A stretch of DNA of 14,974 nt, taken from an uncultured Oribacterium sp. (lineage in GTDB: Bacteria; Bacillota; Clostridia; Lachnospirales; Lachnospiraceae). Shown here piece by piece: positions 1-7,647 of the stretch (positions are counted from its first letter, which is position 1; each line of letters opens with the position of its first letter). The translations under genes and the position numbers were made by a program. The DNA is taken from NCBI GenBank assembly GCA_937927445.1, contig CALAOB010000141.1:1-14974 (forward strand), given 5' to 3'. The notes under the pieces were generated by a model. The model saw nothing but the letters and a program-made list of their open reading frames with translations. It had not been told where the DNA came from and did not search any database.

Positions 1-270
1 CTGCCGGGCGAGACCGTCGTGATCCAGAACGGCCGCATCTACATCGACGGTACGCTGCTCGAGAGTGATCAGATCTCCGACATCTCCCTCGGCGGCATCG
101 CGGAGAAACCGGTCGAACTGATGGAAGACGAGTACTTCCTGATTGGAGACAATGCAGACTCCTCCGAGGACAGCCGTTTCATCAATGTCGGCAACGTCAA
201 ACGCTCGCAGATCCTCGGACGCATCTGGTTCCGGCTGCTGCCGTTTAAAAAAATCGGCCTCATCAGGTGA
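1..270 (+). CDS. lepB: Signal peptidase I, C-terminal part (5' end outside window)
   Basis: This is the last 89 codons of a type I signal peptidase, the membrane-anchored serine protease that removes signal peptides from secreted proteins on the outer face of the membrane. The frame is open from base 1 and ends in TGA. It begins with LPGE, the tail of the conserved box that normally reads VGLPGD, followed by a beta-rich stretch (VVIQNGRIYIDG). Box E is seen at residues 49-59 of the fragment as GDNADSSEDSR, where the usual form is GDNRxxSxDSR, so Ala replaces the common Arg. The catalytic Ser and Lys and the transmembrane anchor lie upstream of the window and cannot be checked. Linkage to ylqF and rnhB downstream is common in Bacillota. 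The identity is secure; the paralogue name is not. Confidence 0.9.
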   Translation: MPGETVVIQNGRIYIDGTLLESDQISDISLGGIAEKPVELMEDEYFLIGDNADSSEDSRFINVGNVKRSQILGRIWFRLLPFKKIGLIR

Positions 271-404
271 TACGGCCCCCTAAGCTCGTTTCAAAAGATC
301 GAGCGTCTGGCCCGTCCGCAGATCGTAGTCTGTATGGCTCCTCAGGCCGTCACGTAAGCTCAGTCAATGATGATTTATATAGAAGTATAGAAGATAGGTG
401 AATT

Positions 405-1298
405 ATGACGATTCAATGGTATCCCGGCCATATGGCCAAAGCAAAACGAAACATCCGCGAGGACCTGAAGCTGGTCGACCTCGTCATCGAGGTTATCGAC
501 GCCCGCTGTCCGGAATCCTCCCGTAATCCGGACGTCGACAGCTTCGCGAAGGATAAGGCCCGCATCCTCCTCATCAATAAGGCGGATCTCGCGGATCGTC
601 GTGAGACGAAGCGCTTCGCAGACTACTTCGCCGCCCGCGGCTACTATACACTCGAAATCGACGCGCGAAACAAGGGCAGCTTAAAGAAGCTGAACCCGCT
701 CATCGATGAGGCGACGAAGCCGCTCGTCGAGAGGAACCTGAAGCGTGGCATCAAGACCCCGGTCATCCGTGCGATGGTCCTCGGCGTGCCGAACGTCGGC
801 AAGTCCACCTTCATCAATTCCTATGTCGGGAAATCCATGGCGAAGACCGGAAACAAGCCGGGCGTCACCCGTGGTAATCAGTGGATCAATGTCAATAAAA
901 AGCTGCAGCTGCTCGACACCCCGGGTATCACCTGGCCGAAGTTCGAGCGTGAGATCGTCGGACTGAATCTGGCCCTCATCGGCTCCATCAACGACCAGAT
1001 CCTCAACATTGACGAGCTCGTATTCTACCTCATCAAGTACCTCGTGCGCTATTACCCGGAGGCACTGATCGCACGCTACGGCAGCTCCCTCGAAGGCCTC
1101 GAGGAAGCGATCCAGGTCTTCGACGAGATCGGTCGTCGCCGCGGCTGCATCATGAAGGGCGGCAACATCGACTACACGAAAACCGCGAAGATCATCCTCG
1201 ACGACTTCCGTAGCGGACGTCTCGGCGCCATCACCCTCGAGCACGTCCCGACCAGCGCCGGCCAGGCGGTCTCTGACACCCTGGTAGAAACTGAATAA
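405..1298 (+). CDS. ylqF: Ribosome biogenesis GTPase YlqF/RbgA
   Basis: This 297-aa protein is a circularly permuted GTPase needed for late assembly of the 50S subunit in Bacillota. The GTP-binding motifs appear in permuted order: G4 NKAD at 58-61, the P-loop GVPNVGKST at 127-135 and G3 DTPG at 171-174, with the typical N-terminus QWYPGHMAKA. The C-terminal part (about 200-290) corresponds to the RNA-binding domain of the family, and the length is normal. The ATG at 405 follows an AGGTG ribosome site (396-400). The gene sits 134 bp after lepB and 110 bp before rnhB, the usual Bacillota neighbourhood. The 271-404 spacer holds only a weak GCTCG/CGAGC dyad and no clear terminator. Confidence 0.95.
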   Translation: MTIQWYPGHMAKAKRNIREDLKLVDLVIEVIDARCPESSRNPDVDSFAKDKARILLINKADLADRRETKRFADYFAARGYYTLEIDARNKGSLKKLNPLIDEATKPLVERNLKRGIKTPVIRAMVLGVPNVGKSTFINSYVGKSMAKTGNKPGVTRGNQWINVNKKLQLLDTPGITWPKFEREIVGLNLALIGSINDQILNIDELVFYLIKYLVRYYPEALIARYGSSLEGLEEAIQVFDEIGRRRGCIMKGGNIDYTKTAKIILDDFRSGRLGAITLEHVPTSAGQAVSDTLVETE

Positions 1299-1311
1299 GC
1301 GAGAGGCCAGA

Positions 1312-1322
1312 GGGTCTGACCC
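1312..1322. repeat. Short palindromic repeat GGGTCTGACCC, copy 1
   Basis: An 11-bp palindromic core (apart from its central base) lies 13 bases after the ylqF stop. It is the shortest of three copies of the same motif in the window (others at 1361-1373 and 7567-7579). All three are intergenic. The motif resembles REP-type extragenic palindromes, but no associated transposase is visible here. Confidence 0.6.
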
Positions 1323-1360
1323 ACGCGTAAATTCTGCGACCTCCTTCCGGCTTTCAGAAG

Positions 1361-1373
1361 GGGGTCTGACCCC
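1361..1373. repeat. Short palindromic repeat GGGGTCTGACCCC, copy 2
   Basis: A 13-bp near-perfect palindrome lies 38 bp after copy 1 in the ylqF-rnhB spacer and ends 35 bp before the rnhB start. It is identical over 13 bases to the copy at 7567-7579. It could act as a small hairpin in the ylqF-rnhB transcript, but there is no T-tract, so it is not a conventional terminator. Confidence 0.65.
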
Positions 1374-1408
1374 TGTAAGTAAATCAATAATTAAGAAAGA
1401 GGAATTTC

Positions 1409-2077
1409 ATGGCGAGAGAACTGAAGGGCGAGCGTCTGGAGAAGGAGCTCGCGCGCTTAGCAGCGATGCACGAATACGAAAACGCACACGCCGATGTCCG
1501 CTTCATCGCCGGCATCGACGAAGCCGGCAGAGGTCCGCTGGCGGGCCCGGTCGTGGCCGCCTGCTGCATCCTCCCGAAGGATGCCGTGATCCTCTATCTT
1601 AACGATTCGAAAAAGGTGACCGCGCTTCGCCGCGAAGCGATGCTGCCGGAAATCAAAGAAAAGGCCATCGCCTACGGAATCGGCATCATAGATGAGAAAC
1701 GCATCGATGAGATCAACATCCTTCAGGCAGATTACGAAGCGATGCGCATCGCCCTTCAGCAGACGAGCGCGATGCTCCAGGCGAAAGGCCTCGCCGATGC
1801 ACCAGGGCTTCTCCTGAACGATGCCGTCACGATTCCGGGCGTCGACATCCCGCAGGAATCGATCATCAAGGGCGACGCGAAGTCCGTCTCCATCGCCGCC
1901 GCCAGCATCCTCGCGAAAGTCACGAGGGATCACCTCATGGAGGAGTACGACGCGCTGTACCCGGAATACGGCTTTGCCCGTAATAAAGGCTACGGCACGA
2001 AAGAGCACATCGAAGCTCTGAAGCGCCTCGGCCCTTGCCCGATCCACCGTCATTCATTTATTGGGCATTTCGTTTGA
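1409..2077 (+). CDS. rnhB: Ribonuclease HII
   Basis: This 222-aa enzyme cleaves the RNA strand of RNA-DNA hybrids, including single ribonucleotides in DNA. The hallmark FIAGIDEAGRGPLAGPVVAA lies at 32-51, supplying Asp37 and Glu38. The third carboxylate is Asp138 (LLLND) and the fourth is Asp174 in the block KGDAKSVSIAAASILAKVTRD. The DE-D-D active site is therefore complete. The N-terminus carries about 28 residues before the catalytic domain, as in many clostridial RNases HII. The ATG at 1409 has a good AAAGAGGA ribosome site at 1397-1403. The stop is only 24 bp before the long palindromic element that fills the spacer to yraN. Confidence 0.96.
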   Translation: MARELKGERLEKELARLAAMHEYENAHADVRFIAGIDEAGRGPLAGPVVAACCILPKDAVILYLNDSKKVTALRREAMLPEIKEKAIAYGIGIIDEKRIDEINILQADYEAMRIALQQTSAMLQAKGLADAPGLLLNDAVTIPGVDIPQESIIKGDAKSVSIAAASILAKVTRDHLMEEYDALYPEYGFARNKGYGTKEHIEALKRLGPCPIHRHSFIGHFV

Positions 2078-2100
2078 TAATTCAATCAAAGAGTACTGTT

Positions 2101-2338
2101 CAGACAGGCGCATGGAGGACCGGCAAGCGAAGTCATACGAAGAGGTCGTGAAAAATCAAGTCGGGTCCCCTTAGCGGCACTTGGTACTATTTTCCTTAGC
2201 ACCCTCTGCAACACTGAGTTTTCATAAAGAAAACTCAGTGATTGCGGAGGGCCTAGTGCCGCTTAGGGTCCCCGACTTAGAGTTTTCCGAGCTCGTAGTA
2301 CTGTACTTCGATTGCCGGCCCTCCGATGCACCTGTCTC
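2101..2338. repeat. 236-bp long imperfect palindromic element, copy 1
   Basis: Nearly the whole rnhB-yraN spacer is one inverted repeat. The outer arms begin AGACAGGCGCAT (2102-2113) and end with its complement (2326-2337), and pair with gaps to about 2150/2285. The middle arms 2158-2184 and 2252-2278 pair at 23 of 27 positions. The inner arms 2202-2223 and 2229-2251 pair with one bulged base around a 5-base loop, ATAAA (2224-2228). A 17-base one-sided bulge (2185-2201) separates the middle and inner arms. A diverged copy lies at 14791-14974. The element ends 9 bases before the yraN ribosome site. It has no convincing ORF. It could be a MITE, an ERIC-like intergenic palindrome or a structured RNA; I cannot name the family. 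Confidence 0.85.
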
Positions 2339-2358
2339 CAAGAAAGTAAAGGTGCACC

Positions 2359-2784
2359 ATGTACTTCAAAGGAGTCCCGGAAATATTCAAGCAGAAGCCC
2401 GCAACCGAAGCGCCATCGAAGAAGCGCTCCGACGCGCGTCGCGGCAACCACGCAGATGGTGTTCGCGGGGAAGACATGGCCGCGGCGTACCTCGAGACGG
2501 CGGGCTACCGTATACTCGAACGGAACTGGCGCTTTCACCGGAACGAAATCGACATCATCGCGATGGAGGACGATACCCTCGTCTTCGTCGAGGTGAAGAA
2601 ACGCCAGGACAGCGCCCACGGCTACGGCTGCGAGGCCGTCGACCATGCGAAACAGCAGCGGATCCGCCGGGTAGCAGAAGCATATCTCAGCTACACGAAG
2701 CGATCTCAGACCGAAACGAAGTGTCGCTTCGACGTCGTCTCGATCGACGATGACAAGATACAACTGTTTCAAAACGCATTTTAG
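2359..2784 (+). CDS. YraN family (UPF0102) nuclease-fold protein
   Basis: This 141-aa protein has the UPF0102/YraN pattern. G-x-x-GEDMAAAYLETAGYRILERNWR spans roughly 34-58, EIDIIA is at 63-68, VFVEVKKR at 75-82 and CRFDVVSI is near the C-terminus. Glu38, Asp65 and Glu78-x-Lys80 match a PD-(D/E)xK nuclease arrangement. The cellular role of the family is not firmly established. The first 28 residues are a charged extension beyond the roughly 120-aa family core. The ATG at 2359 follows an AAAGGTG ribosome site (2347-2353) and no later Met is available before the conserved core. The palindromic element ends just upstream of the ribosome site. Adjacency to rnhB is common in bacteria. Confidence 0.88.
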   Translation: MYFKGVPEIFKQKPATEAPSKKRSDARRGNHADGVRGEDMAAAYLETAGYRILERNWRFHRNEIDIIAMEDDTLVFVEVKKRQDSAHGYGCEAVDHAKQQRIRRVAEAYLSYTKRSQTETKCRFDVVSIDDDKIQLFQNAF

Positions 2785-2786
2785 TA

Positions 2787-2795
2787 TGCTATACT
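2787..2795 (+). promoter_or_regulatory. Putative trpS promoter (extended -10)
   Basis: TGC-TATACT at 2787-2795 is an extended -10 hexamer directly after the yraN stop. The -35 position at 17-bp spacing (2767-2772, TTTCAA) is poor, which is tolerable for an extended -10. Transcription would start near 2802, leaving a leader of under 30 bases, so there is no room for a T-box in front of trpS. Confidence 0.55.
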
Positions 2796-2828
2796 CATGA
2801 TAAGTTTGTGCATTTTATGGAGGCAGGC

Positions 2829-3983
2829 ATGTTAGCAAAAGATTGTAAGCGTAAAGTCATCCTGACGGGCGATCGTCCGACCGGAAAACTTCATTTAGGA
2901 CACTATGTGGGTTCTCTCCAGCGGAGAGTACAGCTTCAGAACTCCGGCCAGTTCGACGAGATCAACATCCTCGTTGCCGACGACCAGGCGCTCACCGATA
3001 ACTGGGATAACCCGAAGAAGGTACGTGATAACATCATCGAGGTCACCCTCGATTATCTCTCTGCAGGTATCGACCCGGATAAGTCCTTTATCTGCATTCA
3101 GTCCGGTATCCCGGCGCTGCACGCACTGACGTTCTACTATATGAACCTCGTAACCACCCAGCGTCTCTCCAGAAACCCGACCGTCAAGTCCGAGATGCTC
3201 ATGCGTGGCTTTAACGGCAGCGAGTCGGAGGATGACAATGTTGCCGGCCTTCCAGCCGGGTTCTTCACCTATCCGGTATCGCAGACCGCTGATATCACAG
3301 CGTTCAAGGCGACCACCGTACCAGCCGGTGAGGACCAGATGCCGATGATCGAGCAGGCACGCGAGATCGCGCACCGCTTCAACACGATCTACAAGTGCGA
3401 TGTGCTCGTCGAGCCGGATATCCTGATCCCGGAGAACGCAGCCCAGCGTCGTCTTCCGGGTATCGATGGCAAGGCGAAGATGTCGAAGTCCCTCGGCAAC
3501 GGTATCTTCCTGTCCGACGACGCCGCGACCGTAAAGAAGAAGGTCATGAGCATGTACACGGATCCGACCCATATTAACGTTGCAGATCCTGGTCATGTCG
3601 AGGGCAATATGGTCTTCACCTACCTCGACGCCTTCCTGCGTGATGACAGCCAGTTCGCAGACTATCTCCCGGATTATCAGAACCTCGAGGAGATGAAGGA
3701 GCACTACCAGCGTGGTGGTCTCGGCGATATGAAGTGCAAGAAGTTCCTTCTCAAGGTCATGGAGGATATGCTTCAGCCGATCCGTGAGAACCGTGCGAAG
3801 TGGGAGACCAACATCAACGACGTCTATGACATCCTGAAGGCCGGTACCGATCACGCGGTACAGGTGACGAACCAGACGCTTCACGAGTGCCGCGAAGCGA
3901 TGCAGATCAACTACTTCGATGATAAGGACGCGATGGTGAAGAGCTGGGAGTCCTGGCTGAACGAGAGCCATACGAAGAACTGA
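2829..3983 (+). CDS. trpS: Tryptophan-tRNA ligase (TrpRS)
   Basis: This 384-aa class I aminoacyl-tRNA synthetase charges tRNA-Trp in the cytoplasm. The N-terminus ILTGDRPTGKLHLGHYVGSL carries the HIGH-type motif HLGH at 22-25, and KMSKS is intact at 217-221. The GDRPTGKLH form resembles the TrpRS of streptococci and many clostridia. I chose ATG 2829 because GGAGG lies at 2819-2823. An in-frame GTG at 2808 would add seven residues but has no ribosome site and lies almost on the predicted transcription start. The stop codon overlaps the recU start by one base (TGATG), suggesting translational coupling. Confidence 0.95.
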   Translation: MLAKDCKRKVILTGDRPTGKLHLGHYVGSLQRRVQLQNSGQFDEINILVADDQALTDNWDNPKKVRDNIIEVTLDYLSAGIDPDKSFICIQSGIPALHALTFYYMNLVTTQRLSRNPTVKSEMLMRGFNGSESEDDNVAGLPAGFFTYPVSQTADITAFKATTVPAGEDQMPMIEQAREIAHRFNTIYKCDVLVEPDILIPENAAQRRLPGIDGKAKMSKSLGNGIFLSDDAATVKKKVMSMYTDPTHINVADPGHVEGNMVFTYLDAFLRDDSQFADYLPDYQNLEEMKEHYQRGGLGDMKCKKFLLKVMEDMLQPIRENRAKWETNINDVYDILKAGTDHAVQVTNQTLHECREAMQINYFDDKDAMVKSWESWLNESHTKN

Positions 3984-4555
3984 TGGGCACCTGGAAGTCC
4001 CGCGGGCTCCGCGGCTCACAGCTGGAGGAGCTCATCAACCGGACGAACGAGGCCTACCTCGAGAAGAAGCTGGCGGTCGTGCAGAAGATTCCGACGCCGA
4101 TCACGCCGATCAACATGAACGAGGACCATACGCAGATCACACTGGCCTACTTCGATCAGAAGTCCACGGTCGACTACATTGGCCTCGTACAGGGCATCCC
4201 GGTCTGCTTCGACGCGAAGGAGTGTGCCACGAATTTCTGGCCGCTGCAGAATCTGCATCCGCACCAGGTCCGCTTCATGCAGGCCTTTGAGGAGCAGGGC
4301 GGCATCAGCTTCATCATACTTTCATTTACGACCCGGAAGGAGATGTACTACATTCCCTTCCGGGATATTCAGTATTTCTGGAACCGTATGCAGAACGGCG
4401 GTAAGAAATCCTTTAATATCCAGGAGATCGATCTGAATTACCGGATCCGGTCTCACAAAGATATGTTTGTGCATTATCTGGAGCCGCTGCAGCGGGATCT
4501 CGACGAGCGGGATCGCGCCGGATCGGCAGAAGAGGATGGTGCCGACATACCGTGA
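3983..4555 (+). CDS. recU: Holliday junction resolvase RecU
   Basis: This 190-aa protein matches RecU, the Bacillota resolvase that cleaves four-way DNA junctions during recombinational repair and chromosome segregation. It shows the N-terminal SRGLRGSQLEELINRTNEAYL block, then KIPTPI (35-40) and YFDQKSTVDYIG (56-67). The active-site pair is Asp64 with Asp77-Ala-Lys79 in CFDAKEC. The position that is Glu in Bacillus (FEAKET) is Asp here, which still fits a PD-(D/E)xK site. LHPHQVRFMQ and YFWNRMQNGGKKS complete the family pattern. The C-terminal 20 residues are acidic and probably disordered. The start overlaps the trpS stop by one base. In Bacillus recU pairs with ponA; here it is with trpS. 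Confidence 0.88.
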   Translation: MGTWKSRGLRGSQLEELINRTNEAYLEKKLAVVQKIPTPITPINMNEDHTQITLAYFDQKSTVDYIGLVQGIPVCFDAKECATNFWPLQNLHPHQVRFMQAFEEQGGISFIILSFTTRKEMYYIPFRDIQYFWNRMQNGGKKSFNIQEIDLNYRIRSHKDMFVHYLEPLQRDLDERDRAGSAEEDGADIP

Positions 4556-4657
4556 CCGAAGCCGCATGTGCGGATCGGATATGTTCGAACGGACACCCCG
4601 GGGTGGAGGCCGCTCGACACAAAGAACGTTCGATAGACGACGGAGGAGTTTAGAGCT

Positions 4658-6019
4658 ATGAACATTATTGTGGTTGGCTGTGGTAAGGTGGGATATTCTC
4701 TCGCCAGTCAGCTGAACAAGGAGAACCATAACGTAACGATCATTGATAACAACGAGAAGGTTCTCCGGCATGCGGTGGATTCACTGGATGTCATGGGTAT
4801 CAACGGAAACGGCGCCATGCTGGCGATCCAGCAGGAGGCCGGTGTCAAGAATGCAGATGTCCTCATCGCCGCAACCGACTCCGATGAAATCAACATGCTG
4901 TGCTGCCTGATTGCAAAGAAGGAAGGTAACTGTAACACCATCGCGCGTATCCGTAACCCGGAGTACAAGGATGAGATCAACTACCTCCGTGACGAGCTGA
5001 ACCTCGCGATGGTCATCAACCCGGAGATGGCGGCCGCCAAGGAGGTCGAGCGTCTGCTTCGCTTCCCGTCGGTCATGAAGATCGACAGCTTCTCCCGCGG
5101 CAAGATCGACCTGATCCGTGTCAAGGTGCCGGAGAACAGCAACATCGTCGGCATCCGCATGTATGACATCCCGCGTATTCTGAAGGTCAATGTCCTGATC
5201 TGCTCCATCGAGCGCGGCGACCAGGTCATCATCCCGAGTGGTAATGACGCCATCATGAACGGGGATGTCATCAGCTACATCGCGAGTGCGGATCAGTCCA
5301 ACGAGTTCGTGAAGCAGCTCGGCATCGATTACAAGCCGATCCGCAGCTGCATGATCGTCGGTGGCGGTAAGGTCACCTACTACATCGCGAAGTACATGCA
5401 CGACTCTCACATGAAGTGCAAGCTGAAGGTCATCGACTTCGATCGTGACCGCTGCGAGTTCCTCGCCGGCGAGTTCCCGGATGCGACCATCATCAACGGG
5501 GACGGTACCGACCAGGATCTCCTGATCCGCGAGGGCATCGAGAAGACCGACGCCTTCTGTTCCCTGACCGGCTTCGATGAGGAGAACATCATGCTGTCCC
5601 TCTATGCCGGTAAGCTGTCCGACGCGCGTCTCATCACGAAGATCAACCGTATCGCCTTCGAGAACGTCACCTCCGAGATGAACCTCGGCTCCGTGATCTA
5701 CCCGAAGCAGATCGTCGCCGACCACATCGTACAGTATGTGCGTGCGCTAAAGAACTCCGAGGGCTCGAACGTCGAGACCCTGTATAAGATCGCGGATGGA
5801 AGAGCAGAGGCCCTCGAGTTCAAGGTGGGCAATGATCCCGCCCTCTGCAATCATACCTTCGCGGATCTGACATTTAAGAAGAACGTCCTGATTGCGGCCA
5901 TCGTCCGTGGAAACCAGATCATCACGCCGCGCGGCGCCGACTTCATGCTGCCGGGTGACAGCGTCATCGTGATCACCACGAACACCGGTTTCAACGATCT
6001 CAAAGATATTCTCGCATAA
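4658..6019 (+). CDS. trkA: Trk potassium uptake regulatory subunit TrkA
   Basis: This 453-aa cytoplasmic NAD(H)-binding protein gates the TrkH potassium channel. It has two tandem RCK modules. The first Rossmann motif is GCGKVG at 7-12, with the ribose-binding acidic residue Asp30 (TIIDNN). The first RCK-C part is at about 140-220, and the second Rossmann part starts at GGGKVT (235-240), where the third glycine is Thr. The second RCK-C part is at about 370-453. GGAGGAG at 4642-4648 sets the ATG at 4658. The stop lies 14 bases before trkH and carries its ribosome site, so the two are co-translated neighbours. No clear promoter is visible in the 102-bp spacer after recU. Confidence 0.95.
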   Translation: MNIIVVGCGKVGYSLASQLNKENHNVTIIDNNEKVLRHAVDSLDVMGINGNGAMLAIQQEAGVKNADVLIAATDSDEINMLCCLIAKKEGNCNTIARIRNPEYKDEINYLRDELNLAMVINPEMAAAKEVERLLRFPSVMKIDSFSRGKIDLIRVKVPENSNIVGIRMYDIPRILKVNVLICSIERGDQVIIPSGNDAIMNGDVISYIASADQSNEFVKQLGIDYKPIRSCMIVGGGKVTYYIAKYMHDSHMKCKLKVIDFDRDRCEFLAGEFPDATIINGDGTDQDLLIREGIEKTDAFCSLTGFDEENIMLSLYAGKLSDARLITKINRIAFENVTSEMNLGSVIYPKQIVADHIVQYVRALKNSEGSNVETLYKIADGRAEALEFKVGNDPALCNHTFADLTFKKNVLIAAIVRGNQIITPRGADFMLPGDSVIVITTNTGFNDLKDILA

Positions 6020-6033
6020 GGAGCGTTCGGGAA

Positions 6034-7485
6034 ATGAACTTTAGTATGATTATTTACGTGCTCGGATGGGTGCTGAAGCTCGAAGCCGGCATCATGATCC
6101 TGCCGATCATCTGCGCACTGATCTATCAGGAATTCTGGGCCGTACAGGCCCTCGCAGTTTCCGCCGTACTGTCGCTCGTCATCGGCACCCTGGCCACGAT
6201 CAAGGGGCCGAAGCGTACCGACTATTATGCGCGTGAGGGCTTCGTCATCTGTGCACTGAGCTGGATCGTGATGTCCCTGATCGGCGCGCTGCCGTTTTAT
6301 CTGACGGGTACGATTCCGTCCTACATCGATGCAGTCTTCGAGATCGTATCCGGCTTCACGACGACCGGTGCCTCGATCCTCGCGGAGGTCGAGCACCTCG
6401 GCAAGGGCCTCCTTTTCTGGCGTTCCTTCAGCCACTGGGTCGGCGGCATGGGCGTTCTCGTCCTGGTGCTCACGATCCTTCCGCTCGGCGGCGGCTACAA
6501 TATGATGATCATGAAGGCCGAGTCCCCGGGACCGGATGTCAGCAAGATCGTCCCGCGTGTCGCCGATACCGCGAAGGCACTGTATAAGATCTATGCAGCA
6601 TTGACCCTCTTCTGGATCGTCCTGTTCCTCCTGAGCGGCATGAGCATCTATGATTCGATCTGTATCGCCTTCGGCAGCGCCGGCACGGGTGGATTCGCCG
6701 TCCGGAACTCCGGTATGGCCGACTACAGCATGCTGAGTCAGTTCCTGATCTCGGTATCGATGATCATGTTCGGTGTGAATTTCAATGTCTACTACCTGAT
6801 GCAGAAGCGGAAGTTCAAGGATGCGTTTCAGTGTGAGGAGGCGCGTGTCTACCTCGGCATCGTCGCCTTCAGTACCTTTTTCTTCGCGTTCAACATCGTG
6901 AAGATGTACGGCGGTGATTTCCTGTATGCACTGCATCACAGCTTCTTCACGGTCGGCGCGATCATCACGACCACCGGTTACTCGACCCTCGATTTCGCGA
7001 CCTGGCCGCAGGCGAGCCAGATGCTGATCCTGTTCCTGATGTTTACCGGTGCCTGCGCAGGCTCCACCGGCGGTGGCTTCAAGATTTCCCGACTCATCAT
7101 CATGGTGAAGGAGATCGGAAAGGAGCTGCTCGTCCTGGTGCACCCGGAGGCCGTCAAGCACATCCGCCTCGAGAATAAAAGCCTCGAGCACAGCGTCGTA
7201 CGTTCCGTCAACTGTTACCTCATCATGTACGTGGTGATCTTCATGGTTTCCGTGTTCCTGATCGCATGCGCAGATAATTTCGACTTCACGACGAATTTCT
7301 CCGCGGTAGCAGCGACCTTCAACAACATCGGACCGGGACTCGCCGCCGTCGGACCGACCTGCAACTTCAGCGCCTATTCCGACTTCAGTAAGATCGTCCT
7401 GACCTTCGACATGCTCGCCGGAAGACTGGAGATCCTCCCGATGATGCTTTTATTCCTGCCGAGAACCTGGCGGAAGTCGAACTGA
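6034..7485 (+). CDS. trkH: Trk potassium uptake channel TrkH
   Basis: This 483-aa polytopic membrane protein is the potassium-translocating subunit of Trk. Four selectivity-loop segments can be read in order: GFTTTG (107-112), AGTGGF with Gly217 to Phe221, TTTGY (312-316) and NNIGPG (430-435). Long hydrophobic helices lie between them, as expected for four M1-P-M2 repeats. The C-terminus GRLEILPMMLLFLPRTWRKSN is typical of the family. AAGGAG at 6018-6023 precedes the ATG by ten bases and overlaps the trkA stop. It is the last gene of the unit, with a terminator following. Confidence 0.95.
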   Translation: MNFSMIIYVLGWVLKLEAGIMILPIICALIYQEFWAVQALAVSAVLSLVIGTLATIKGPKRTDYYAREGFVICALSWIVMSLIGALPFYLTGTIPSYIDAVFEIVSGFTTTGASILAEVEHLGKGLLFWRSFSHWVGGMGVLVLVLTILPLGGGYNMMIMKAESPGPDVSKIVPRVADTAKALYKIYAALTLFWIVLFLLSGMSIYDSICIAFGSAGTGGFAVRNSGMADYSMLSQFLISVSMIMFGVNFNVYYLMQKRKFKDAFQCEEARVYLGIVAFSTFFFAFNIVKMYGGDFLYALHHSFFTVGAIITTTGYSTLDFATWPQASQMLILFLMFTGACAGSTGGGFKISRLIIMVKEIGKELLVLVHPEAVKHIRLENKSLEHSVVRSVNCYLIMYVVIFMVSVFLIACADNFDFTTNFSAVAATFNNIGPGLAAVGPTCNFSAYSDFSKIVLTFDMLAGRLEILPMMLLFLPRTWRKSN

Positions 7486-7495
7486 TCATACGTTT

Positions 7496-7529
7496 AAAAG
7501 AAGGATGCATCGCGCATCCTTCTTTTTTT
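7496..7529 (+). terminator. Rho-independent terminator of trkA-trkH
   Basis: A 13-bp perfect stem (arms 7496-7508 and 7514-7526) with a 5-base loop is followed by an unbroken T-run reaching 7529. It lies 11 bp after the trkH stop. It is a strong, classical intrinsic terminator. Confidence 0.93.
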
Positions 7530-7566
7530 ACGAGAGACCGCTCATTTATCTTAAGAATTTCGTAAT

Positions 7567-7579
7567 GGGGTCTGACCCC
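7567..7579. repeat. Short palindromic repeat GGGGTCTGACCCC, copy 3
   Basis: Identical over 13 bases to the copy at 1361-1373, and here flanked by T and A so that the dyad extends to 15 bases. It lies 37 bp downstream of the trkH terminator. Confidence 0.65.
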
Positions 7580-7647
7580 ATAAGCTTGATTGCGTTGCAT
7601 AAACAGCACATGTTGATTATCGCTTGTTGCAATTGCGCAGATAACGC

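Noticed and set aside
2158..2278. Long hairpin as an intrinsic terminator after rnhB
   Set aside because: No T-tract follows either the inner or the middle arm, and the homology with copy 2 covers far more than a terminator would need.
2181..2753. 190-codon + strand ORF overlapping the palindrome and yraN
   Set aside because: It begins inside the inverted repeat and then runs out of frame through yraN; the product is Arg/Pro-rich with no recognisable motif.
2808..2828. GTG start adding seven residues to TrpRS
   Set aside because: It has no ribosome site and lies about at the predicted transcription start; ATG 2829 has GGAGG upstream.
2895..4019. 374-codon minus-strand ORF opposite trpS, and similar long antisense ORFs opposite trkA, trkH, bioA, bioD, bioB and rsfS
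   Set aside because: These come from the GC-rich codon usage of the real genes; the products are low-complexity and no ribosome sites are evident.
4556..4657. GTTCGAAC and GAACGTTC dyads ahead of trkA as SOS boxes
   Set aside because: The half-sites are in the wrong order or spacing for CGAAC-N4-GTTCG.
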